Below the pieces are notes generated by a model. The model was not told the origin of the DNA and made no database searches. It worked only from the letters and a program-made list of their open reading frames with translations. Source: Nitrospirota bacterium (GTDB lineage: Bacteria > Nitrospirota > Thermodesulfovibrionia > Thermodesulfovibrionales > JdFR-85). From it: DNA of 8,253 nucleotides. Positions 1 through 5,120 of this stretch are shown in pieces (positions within the stretch are counted from its first letter, which is position 1; each line of letters begins with the position of its first letter). The stretch covers positions 1-8,253 of the forward strand of contig JAADHP010000234.1 in assembly GCA_013151785.1 (NCBI GenBank). Reading direction: 5' to 3'. The position numbers and the translations under genes are program-made.

Positions 1-18
1 TATAACGCAAAGTTAGAC
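1..18 (-). other. possible start of an integron attC site (partial)
   Basis: Read on the minus strand, GTCTAAC (18 down to 12) fits the attC R'' core consensus RYYYAAC. It lies 22 bases after the stop codon of the orphan gene at 41-679. A five-base spacer and GTTATA follow before the window ends, where an L'' arm would be expected. The rest of the site, including the GTTRRRY end, would lie outside the window. The consensus carries little information, so this rests on its pairing with the GTTAGGC core on the other side of the gene. Confidence 0.35.
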
Positions 19-40
19 CGTCTATGATCCATATTGCTTG

Positions 41-679
41 CTACTCCGTTGATAAGTTCGACACGGGCGGAGGAATCTTCTTCACAACAGAACCGATATC
101 GATGATCCGAAATTCTGTATCCGCCAACACTGTACTAGCAAGTAGCTCAATATCCTTATCGTCGCGTGACATGATCCAGTATCCATAAACCGGCAGGTCG
201 TCTCCAACCAAGCCAGTCCAGTATCCGACTGCCCGACCGTAATCGAGAAACTTTAGGATTGCAGTTCCGTGCCGATTTGTATTCTTGATCGTGCTCCGCC
301 AAGTTCCCACTAGAGTGTCACCTTGCACCAAATGTGCACGTACGACCCATTTTGTCGGAACGCCGTGAGGCAAACCTGCAATAGGTTTTAAGGCTCTCAC
401 AACCACGGCCCTTCCAAGGCGTGGTTCGATACGCACGCAAAGGAATGTATTATTTCCACTCCGTTCAGAACCGGTCCCGCCTCCAGGTGTTGAACTCTTC
501 GGATCAAATTCAGCGCTATACCAGCGGCCCCATATGCGATAAGGGAGGTCCTTAGCTGCCACATAATAGGCATATACCCCCCTAGCGAGCCAAGTTATCA
601 CACTTACAAGTAATGCGAGAGCAGCACCCCCTATAAGATTCGGCCAGTCTATCTGTTGTATCGAAGGGAACTCAAACAT
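41..679 (-). CDS. membrane-anchored protein of unknown function, possible integron cassette gene
   Basis: I do not recognise this 212-residue protein. One hydrophobic segment at about residues 15-38 should anchor it in the membrane. A soluble domain follows that is rich in alternating hydrophobic, Gly, Trp and Tyr residues, with spaced patterns such as WGRWYS, GTWRST, GYWTG and YGYWIMSRDD. These suggest a beta-sheet or beta-barrel fold, which is inference. The ATG at 679 is preferred over the upstream TTG at 694 because AGGTG lies five bases before it. A perfect consensus promoter lies upstream. The gene is closely bracketed by GTTRRRY/RYYYAAC core sites, and it looks somewhat richer in G+C than the genes to the right; both suggest acquisition by transfer. 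A TM anchor plus a beta-barrel recalls Cap15-like membrane effectors, but I see no cyclase gene and no diagnostic motif, so no function is assigned. Confidence 0.75.
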   Translation of the reverse strand: MFEFPSIQQIDWPNLIGGAALALLVSVITWLARGVYAYYVAAKDLPYRIWGRWYSAEFDPKSSTPGGGTGSERSGNNTFLCVRIEPRLGRAVVVRALKPIAGLPHGVPTKWVVRAHLVQGDTLVGTWRSTIKNTNRHGTAILKFLDYGRAVGYWTGLVGDDLPVYGYWIMSRDDKDIELLASTVLADTEFRIIDIGSVVKKIPPPVSNLSTE

Positions 680-696
680 GAGAACACCTGTCAACG

Positions 697-703
697 GCCT
701 AAC
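697..703 (-). other. GTTAGGC, integron attI/attC-type core site
   Basis: On the minus strand GTTAGGC fits the GTTRRRY recombination core and is identical to the core that ends class 1 attI sites. It sits 17 bases before the start codon of the orphan gene, where the 5' boundary of an integron cassette would fall. The core beyond the gene's stop (GTCTAAC, 12-18) is its reverse complement with one G-T wobble, as expected for the two ends of one cassette. No integrase gene or full att structure is visible. Confidence 0.4.
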
Positions 704-709
704 ATTTCT

Positions 710-732
710 TATCTTATTGTCTCAATTACGCA
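710..732 (+). repeat. short direct repeat, copy A
   Basis: TATCTTA, three extra bases (TTG), TCTCAATTAC, then G and CA. The same string without the TTG, and with A for G, recurs at 906-925 inside the vapC remnant. In the frame matching that remnant, both copies encode a similar stretch (ILLSQL and ILSQL). Copy A may therefore be another scrap of a related PIN gene rather than a true repeat element. Confidence 0.4.
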
Positions 733-734
733 GA

Positions 735-763
735 ATTATATCAGAAAATATATTGGTTGTCAA
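735..763 (-). promoter_or_regulatory. perfect consensus sigma70 promoter for the orphan gene
   Basis: On the minus strand TTGACA (763-758) is followed by exactly 17 bases and TATAAT (740-735), with the extended -10 TG one base before the hexamer. Transcription would start near 728, giving a leader of about 50 bases that crosses the GTTAGGC core before the ATG at 679. Such a complete match is rare and predicts strong constitutive expression. The promoter lies outside the putative cassette, an arrangement like a Pc promoter driving cassette genes. Confidence 0.8.
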
Positions 764-870
764 CACGCACAAATGGGAAGAGAGTTTTTAAACCAGGTGA
801 GATTGACATTCCAATTGATATCAGGAAAACTGTAGACCCAAAGAAAACCATAGAAGAAATCAGGAAGTAA
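757..870 (+). pseudogene. short open frame upstream of the vapC remnant, possible antitoxin scrap
   Basis: An open frame beginning at a TTG (757) encodes about 37 residues, ending KPGEIDIPIDIRK then TVDPKKTIEEIRK and a TAA at 868-870. Its charged tail and its place immediately before, and in frame with, a vapC remnant suggest the C-terminal end of a lost antitoxin. I cannot match it to a named antitoxin family. There is no ribosome binding site, so it is probably not translated in this form. Confidence 0.2.
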
Positions 871-1122
871 AGATTAACTCATGCAGACAGCGTTCGGTTT
901 TTAAATATCTTATCTCAATTACACATAAGAGTGGAATATCTGACTATGGAGGTAATGCTGGGTGAGATTCTGGAGTTAGCAAGAAAAGAGCGATTATCCT
1001 CCTACGATGCCTCATACCTTGCTCTTGCCATGCGACATGGACTACCCCTTGCCACAAAAGACAAGGAACTACGAAAGTCTGCCAAAAGATGTGGAGTAGA
1101 GATATTTGCTTCTCGACACTAA
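871..1122 (+). pseudogene. N-terminally truncated VapC-type PIN-domain toxin
   Basis: The frame runs from just after a TAA at 868-870 to the TAA at 1120-1122. It encodes about 83 residues resembling the C-terminal half of VapC ribonucleases: a helix with FLNILSQL, then ARKERLSSYDASYLALAM with a conserved acidic residue, then GLPLATKDKEL with the second, and a GVEIF strand. Complete VapC proteins are about 120-140 residues. The N-terminal strand with the first catalytic Asp is missing, and no start codon with a ribosome binding site is seen. A GTG at 931 would give only 63 residues. The similarity continues upstream of that GTG, so the fragment is better read as a broken gene. Its last four bases overlap the end of rlmN on the other strand. 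Confidence 0.7.
906..925 (+). repeat. short direct repeat, copy B
   Basis: TATCTTA followed directly by TCTCAATTAC, then A and CA, lying inside the vapC remnant. It matches copy A at 710-732 apart from a three-base gap and one substitution. The two copies are about 195 bases apart in the same orientation. Confidence 0.4.
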
Positions 1123-2168
1123 CTCCACCTTGTTCCTCTGTCTGGTTTATTAGGTTCATTATGCCCTGCAAGTTGTCCACAGGCACCGCAGATCTCGGCA
1201 CCTTTACTCTTCCTTATTAAGGCAGTAATTCCACTATTCACGAGTATCTCCTGGAACTGTAGCACCCTGTCTTCATCAGGTCTTTTGTATTTTGCTCCTC
1301 TGTAGGGATTAAAGGGGATAAGATTTACCTTTGAGGGAATGCCCCTGAGCATCCTGGCAAGTCTTTTAGCATCATCAATGGTGTCATTAACACCTCTTAA
1401 AAGCACATACTCAAAGGTTATTCTTCTCCTTGGCTCAAGTGGATAGGCTCTGCATGCCTCAAGGAGCATTTTTATAGGATATCTCCTGTTTATTGGCATG
1501 ATGGTATTCCTTACTTCATCGGTTGTTGCATTAAGGGAGATGGCAATATTTACTGATGGTGCCATCTCAGGGAGTTTCAACAGGTTGGGCACAATGCCTG
1601 CCGTAGAAAGGGTAATACGTCTCTTTGATATCCCTATAAGTCTGGTGATCCTCAGGAGGGCATCTGAAACCTCTTCTATATTTTGCAGAGGTTCTCCCAT
1701 ACCCATAAAAACAATGTTGGTTATTCTTCTATAAGAAATAAATTTCGAGACCTGTATGACCTGGTCAACTATCTCAAAGGACCTGAGATTGCGTTTAAGC
1801 CCTATAGTACCTGTAAGACAAAAATCACAACCCATGGCACAGCCCACCTGAGATGAAACGCAAAGAGTTAGACGGTCATCATCAGGTATAAGAACGGTTT
1901 CAATTGACAGTCTATCTTCAAGCTCAAAGAGGAACTTCTCAGTTCCGTCAGAGGCCTTCTGCCTTTCAAGAAGCTTCAGGTTGCTGATATATGCCTTTCT
2001 GGATAGTTGCTCCCGGAGTTGTTTTGAGAACTCCTTTATATCATCAATACTTTCTGCACCCTTTTCATATATGCGATGTATAAGCTGCCTTGCCCTGAAA
2101 GGCGGCAGGGAACAGGATACTATAAAATCCTGAAGCTCTTCAGGACGCAGGGCTTTAAGGTTAACCAT
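1119..2168 (-). CDS. rlmN: 23S rRNA (A2503-C2)/tRNA (A37-C2) methyltransferase RlmN
   Basis: A radical SAM enzyme that methylates C2 of adenine 2503 in 23S rRNA, and of A37 in some tRNAs, using two SAM molecules per turnover. The 349-residue length is typical. The N-terminal RNA-binding helices include LPPFRARQLIHRIYEKG. The 4Fe-4S motif CAMGCDFC gives cysteines at about 110, 114 and 117. The methyl-carrying cysteine of the family is in CGQL near residue 330, and its partner is the Cys in LCVSSQVGC near 103. The SAM-binding GMGEPL is at about 156-161. I chose the ATG at 2168 because family members begin close to this point; a TTG at 2201 would add 11 residues, overlap ahcY and lack a good ribosome binding site. 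The gene follows ahcY by 14 bases, in a SAM-metabolism operon. Cfr is the nearest alternative, but the sequence reads as RlmN. Confidence 0.93.
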   Translation of the reverse strand: MVNLKALRPEELQDFIVSCSLPPFRARQLIHRIYEKGAESIDDIKEFSKQLREQLSRKAYISNLKLLERQKASDGTEKFLFELEDRLSIETVLIPDDDRLTLCVSSQVGCAMGCDFCLTGTIGLKRNLRSFEIVDQVIQVSKFISYRRITNIVFMGMGEPLQNIEEVSDALLRITRLIGISKRRITLSTAGIVPNLLKLPEMAPSVNIAISLNATTDEVRNTIMPINRRYPIKMLLEACRAYPLEPRRRITFEYVLLRGVNDTIDDAKRLARMLRGIPSKVNLIPFNPYRGAKYKRPDEDRVLQFQEILVNSGITALIRKSKGAEICGACGQLAGHNEPNKPDRGTRWS

Positions 2169-2182
2169 TTTGTTCTCGGTTA

Positions 2183-3439
2183 TTAGGTGCCTAACTCCCA
2201 ACTATGAAGGTATTCTCTCTGTTGAGATGTAAGGGTATCTATCTTTATACCCATTGATTTCAACTTCAATTTAGCAACTTTTTTGTCTATCTCTTCTGGA
2301 ACAGAATAGACACTCTTATCCAGTTTCCTGTGATTCTTTACAATATATTCTGCACAGAGTGCCTGATTGGCAAAGCTCATGTCCATTACTGCCGATGGAT
2401 GTCCTTCGGCAGCAGAAAGATTAATAAGCCTTCCCTGACCAAGTACATATATCCTTTTTCCCCTGGGAAGGGTGTATTCCTCTACAAACTCCCTGATTAA
2501 TCTTCTTGATTTTGCCAGTGCCTTCAATCCTTCCAGATCTATTTCAACATTAAAGTGTCCTGAATTGCAAACAATTGCGCCATCCTTCATAAGCTTAAAG
2601 CATTCCTGGGAGATAACATTTATATCACCAGTAACGGTAACAAATATATCACCTATTCGGGATGCCTCTTTTATGGGCATCACCTCGTAACCATCCATGG
2701 TTGCCTCAAGTGCCCTAAGTGGATCAACCTCTGTGATAATTACACGGGCACCCATGCCCTTTGCCCTCATTGCCACACCTCTGCCGCACCAGCCATAACC
2801 ACACACCACAAATATAGCTCCAGCCATGAGCCTATTTGTTGCCCTCAGTATTCCATCTATGGTGCTCTGTCCGGTACCATATCTATTGTCAAAGAGATGT
2901 TTTGTATAAGCATCATTAACAGCAATAATGGGATACTGAAGCACACCTTTCTCAGCCATTGCCCTTAACCTTATCACACCTGTGGTGGTCTCTTCAGTGC
3001 CTCCAATAACATCAGATACAAGTTTCTTTCCCTCTTTATGAAGGGTGGATACCAGGTCTGCTCCGTCATCCATGGTTATATGAGGTTTGATATCAAGTGT
3101 TGCCCTTATATGTTTATAGTAGCTCCTGTTGTCTTCTCCCTTTATTGCAAAAACAGGAATTCTGGAGTATTTCACAAGTGCTGCAGCAACATCGTCCTGC
3201 GTGCTGAGTGGATTTGAGGCACAGAGTGTTACTGAGGCACCTCCTGCCTTGAGGGTCTCCATTAAATTCGCTGTCTCAGTGGTCACATGAAGGCATGCAG
3301 CTATCCTTATACCTTTAAGAGGTTTTCTTTTCTTGAAATCCTCTCTGATAATCCTCAGAACAGGCATCTCCATCTCTGCCCATTCGATTCTTTTTTTGCC
3401 AGCCTTTGCAAGAGACAGGTCTTTCACATCATATTTCAT
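2183..3439 (-). CDS. ahcY: adenosylhomocysteinase (S-adenosylhomocysteine hydrolase)
   Basis: A cytosolic NAD-dependent enzyme that splits S-adenosylhomocysteine into homocysteine and adenosine, relieving inhibition of methyltransferases. The 418-residue protein has the substrate-domain motifs CLHVTTETANL (about 49-59), MDDGAD (123-128), GGTEETTTG (146-154) and NDAYTKHLFDNRYGTGQS (175-192), with the conserved Lys and Asp. The Rossmann NAD loop GYGWCGRG is at 214-221. The C-terminus ends YLHSWELGT and lacks the KPDHYRY-type tail of the longer eukaryotic and proteobacterial enzymes, so it is the short form known from archaea, Thermotoga and some anaerobes. Some short-form homologues prefer S-inosylhomocysteine. 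The ATG has AGGAG about seven bases upstream. It lies 23 bases after metK and 14 before rlmN. Confidence 0.95.
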   Translation of the reverse strand: MKYDVKDLSLAKAGKKRIEWAEMEMPVLRIIREDFKKRKPLKGIRIAACLHVTTETANLMETLKAGGASVTLCASNPLSTQDDVAAALVKYSRIPVFAIKGEDNRSYYKHIRATLDIKPHITMDDGADLVSTLHKEGKKLVSDVIGGTEETTTGVIRLRAMAEKGVLQYPIIAVNDAYTKHLFDNRYGTGQSTIDGILRATNRLMAGAIFVVCGYGWCGRGVAMRAKGMGARVIITEVDPLRALEATMDGYEVMPIKEASRIGDIFVTVTGDINVISQECFKLMKDGAIVCNSGHFNVEIDLEGLKALAKSRRLIREFVEEYTLPRGKRIYVLGQGRLINLSAAEGHPSAVMDMSFANQALCAEYIVKNHRKLDKSVYSVPEEIDKKVAKLKLKSMGIKIDTLTSQQREYLHSWELGT

Positions 3440-3462
3440 AGTGTATCTCCTTTCCTGAATTG

Positions 3463-4614
3463 TTATAATCCAGCCTGTTTTTTCAAGGATTCTGCCCTAT
3501 CAGTCTTCTCCCATGTAAACTCCTCTTCATTCCTTCCAAAATGGCCATAGACAGCAGTCTTCTTGTATATAGGTCTCCTGAGATCCAGTGTTTCTATTAT
3601 ACCCTTGGGTGTAAGGTCAAAGTTGTCTCTTACAAGTTTTACTATATCCTGATGAGGGATCTTTCCTGAACCATAGGTGTCTACAAGTATTGATACTGGC
3701 TCTGGCACTCCGATAGCATAGGCAATCTGCACCTCTGCCCTTTCTGCAATTCCTGCAGCAACCAGATTCTTGGCTATATAGCGGGCCATATATGCCCCGG
3801 AGCGGTCTACCTTTGTGGGGTCTTTGCCCGAGAAGCATCCACCACCATGACGCGCAACACCTCCATAGGTATCAACGATGATCTTTCTCCCTGTAAGTCC
3901 TGTATCTCCCATGGGGCCACCGATAACAAACCTGCCTGTGGGGTTTATATGATAGGTAACGTTCTCCTCGTCAAGTAAGTCTGCGGGAACAATAGGCTTA
4001 ATAACCTTCTCAATTATGTCCTCCCTGAGTTCCTTGAGGGTTATATCAGGGTTATGCTGAGCAGAGACCACTATTGAATCCACCCTGAAGGGCCTGCCTT
4101 CCCTGTACTCCACTGTGACCTGTGTCTTACCATCAGGTCTCAGGTAGCCCAGTATATCCTTTTTTCTTACCTCTGCAAGTCTCATTGCCAGCTTGTGGGC
4201 AAGTATTATGGGCAGAGGCATCAGTTCCTCTGTTTCATTACAGGCAAAACCGAACATCAGACCCTGATCACCAGCACCGCCAACATCAACTCCCATTGCA
4301 ATGTCTCCTGACTGCCTATCTATAGCTGTAATTACTGCACAGGTCTCATAATCAAAACCATACTTTGCCCTTGTATATCCCACGTCCCTTATGGTCTCTC
4401 TCACAAGATCAGGTATGGGAACATAACAGCTTGTTGTTATCTCACCAGACACAAAGGCAAGCCCTGTTGTAACCAGGGTTTCACAGGCCACTCTTCCATA
4501 GGGATCATCTTTGAGTATTGCATCCAGTATGGCATCTGAGATCTGGTCTGCTACTTTATCAGGATGTCCTTCAGTAACTGATTCAGATGTAAAATAGTAG
4601 TCTCTTCTCAGCAT
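3463..4614 (-). CDS. metK: S-adenosylmethionine synthetase (methionine adenosyltransferase)
   Basis: A cytosolic enzyme that makes SAM from methionine and ATP with release of phosphate and pyrophosphate. The 383-residue length is standard. Visible signatures are SESVTEGHPDKVADQISDA (GHPDK near residue 16), GAGDQGLMFGFA (about 113-124), and the glycine-rich GGGCFSGKDPTKVDRS (about 257-272), which carries the conserved Lys, Asp and Arg that bind phosphate. The ATG at 4614 is chosen over the GTG at 4620 because AGGAGG at 4620-4625 lies five bases from this ATG and would overlap the GTG. It is the first gene of the metK-ahcY-rlmN run. I see no known SAM riboswitch in its leader. Confidence 0.96.
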   Translation of the reverse strand: MLRRDYYFTSESVTEGHPDKVADQISDAILDAILKDDPYGRVACETLVTTGLAFVSGEITTSCYVPIPDLVRETIRDVGYTRAKYGFDYETCAVITAIDRQSGDIAMGVDVGGAGDQGLMFGFACNETEELMPLPIILAHKLAMRLAEVRKKDILGYLRPDGKTQVTVEYREGRPFRVDSIVVSAQHNPDITLKELREDIIEKVIKPIVPADLLDEENVTYHINPTGRFVIGGPMGDTGLTGRKIIVDTYGGVARHGGGCFSGKDPTKVDRSGAYMARYIAKNLVAAGIAERAEVQIAYAIGVPEPVSILVDTYGSGKIPHQDIVKLVRDNFDLTPKGIIETLDLRRPIYKKTAVYGHFGRNEEEFTWEKTDRAESLKKQAGL

Positions 4615-4619
4615 AAACA

Positions 4620-4625
4620 CCTCCT
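4620..4625 (-). promoter_or_regulatory. ribosome binding site that fixes the metK start
   Basis: AGGAGG on the minus strand, five bases before the ATG at 4614. A GTG at 4620 sits inside this motif and cannot use it, so the shorter metK protein is correct. Confidence 0.85.
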
Positions 4626-4650
4626 TGTTTTGGGTTTTGGATAGATAACT

Positions 4651-4656
4651 ATTTTA
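4651..4656 (-). promoter_or_regulatory. possible -10 box of the metK operon
   Basis: TAAAAT on the minus strand matches five of six -10 bases and would start transcription about 30 bases before the metK ATG. The -35 region at the usual distance is A/T-rich and matches the consensus poorly. If this is the true promoter, the hairpins further upstream are not in the metK leader. Confidence 0.35.
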
Positions 4657-4762
4657 ACATTTCTATTTATTAAAAATAAAACCTGAACTTTTCCTAAATC
4701 CTGCGATAGAAAAAGGTCATGCACAAAAGCAGGCATACAGGTATTGCCTTTGAAAGGCTTTA

Positions 4763-4803
4763 GAAAATCAAAGAGGTTCACCAGGAGGGTGAACCTGATT
4801 TTC
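4763..4803. other. strong bulged hairpin, possible structured RNA element
   Basis: GAAAATC (4763-4769) pairs with GATTTTC (4797-4803), and AGGTTCACC (4774-4782) pairs with GGTGAACCT (4788-4796). That makes 16 perfect base pairs with a four-base bulge (AAAG) on one side and a five-base loop. On the plus strand the loop is AGGAG, which resembles both a ribosome binding site and the looped GGA bound by CsrA. On the minus strand it is CTCCT. No clear T-run follows on either strand, so it is not a typical terminator. It could belong to a small RNA ending at the terminator at 4869-4893, or to a longer metK leader. Confidence 0.5.
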
Positions 4804-4846
4804 TCCTCGGAACATGGGGGCTTCCCGAAAAGTCGTATACTTTTTG

Positions 4847-5005
4847 AGGCAGACAGAGGTGGTTCATCATCCCATTGATGCAATGGGATTTTTAATTATA
4901 AAAAGAAAGACAGAGCCTTTTCAGCCTTAAGATGATGCATTAGTATGCTGGTGTAAGTTACTGTAGGTATTGCTACATGGTCTTCTTCACCACCTCTGTC
5001 TGCCT
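4847..5005. repeat. 159-bp segment bounded by perfect 17-bp inverted repeats, MITE-like
   Basis: AGGCAGACAGAGGTGGT at 4847-4863 is the exact reverse complement of ACCACCTCTGTCTGCCT at 4989-5005. The interior carries the terminator hairpin and a small TGTAG/CTACA hairpin but no gene. I see no flanking target duplication. A 14-base part of the left repeat plus its following bases, AGAGGTGGTTCATC, recurs at 8240-8253, so the sequence is dispersed. It could be a MITE, a remnant of insertion sequence ends, or a genome-specific small repeat. Confidence 0.55.
4869..4893 (+). terminator. intrinsic terminator on the plus strand
   Basis: ATCCCATT (4869-4876), five-base loop, AATGGGAT (4882-4889), running into five T residues (4889-4893). 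This is an eight-base-pair stem followed by a U-tract. No plus-strand gene precedes it within the gap, so it either ends an unannotated RNA or insulates the divergent units. Its position between the inverted repeat arms suggests it may travel with that element. Confidence 0.65.
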
Positions 5006-5083
5006 GTGAATCACTGCTGTAAGGTTGTTTATAGAATTTTATCTGTTTTAAAACTGGGGGAACTCTTGTTAAGGATTCCCTAT

Positions 5084-5113
5084 TTGACAGAAATACTTAC
5101 TATCATGTATCTT
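5084..5113 (+). promoter_or_regulatory. possible promoter for the methyltransferase operon
   Basis: A perfect TTGACA (5084-5089) is followed after 18 bases by TATCTT (5108-5113), a four-of-six -10 match. Transcription would begin at about 5120-5121, at or one base from the ATG at 5121. This fits the absence of any ribosome binding site and suggests a leaderless message. The imperfect -10 keeps confidence modest. Confidence 0.45.
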
Positions 5114-5120
5114 GAATAAG

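Larger units (their letters stand above)
4615..5120. other. 506-base gap with several structured elements and no convincing gene
   Basis: This gap separates the divergent metK and methyltransferase genes. It holds the metK ribosome binding site and a possible metK promoter (4651-4656), a strong hairpin (4763-4803), a plus-strand intrinsic terminator (4869-4893), perfect 17-bp inverted repeats (4847-4863 and 4989-5005), a small hairpin TGTAG/CTACA (4962-4977), and a TTGACA-type promoter next to the methyltransferase. The open frames in it lack family resemblance or ribosome binding sites. The terminator has no upstream plus-strand gene to serve, so an untranslated RNA ending near 4893 is possible. 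Confidence 0.6.

Noticed and set aside
931..1122. GTG at 931 as the start of a complete small PIN protein
   Set aside because: VapC-like similarity (FLNILSQL) continues in frame upstream to 871, so the fragment is a truncated gene rather than a 63-residue protein.
944..1201. Minus-strand 85-residue open frame over the vapC remnant and the rlmN end
   Set aside because: It is out of frame with rlmN and opposite the PIN fragment, with no start signal or family resemblance.
1857..1880. ACGCAAAG and TTAGAC similarity between rlmN and the left window edge (4-18)
   Set aside because: The match is short and gapped and lies inside a conserved coding region on one side, so it is most likely chance.
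1119..2201. Longer RlmN from the TTG at 2201
   Set aside because: It would overlap ahcY by 19 bases, has no good ribosome binding site, and adds residues not expected in the family.
4608..4883. 91-residue minus-strand open frame upstream of metK
   Set aside because: It has no ribosome binding site at its start, its sequence resembles no family, and it runs through the hairpin and repeat arm. Its coding appearance comes from the repeat and from the absence of stops.
4621..4900. SAM or SAH riboswitch in the metK leader
   Set aside because: I searched the minus strand for SAM-I and SAH riboswitch core patterns. A short CCGAGGAG near 4808 recalls the SAH riboswitch, but the rest of the conserved core is absent.
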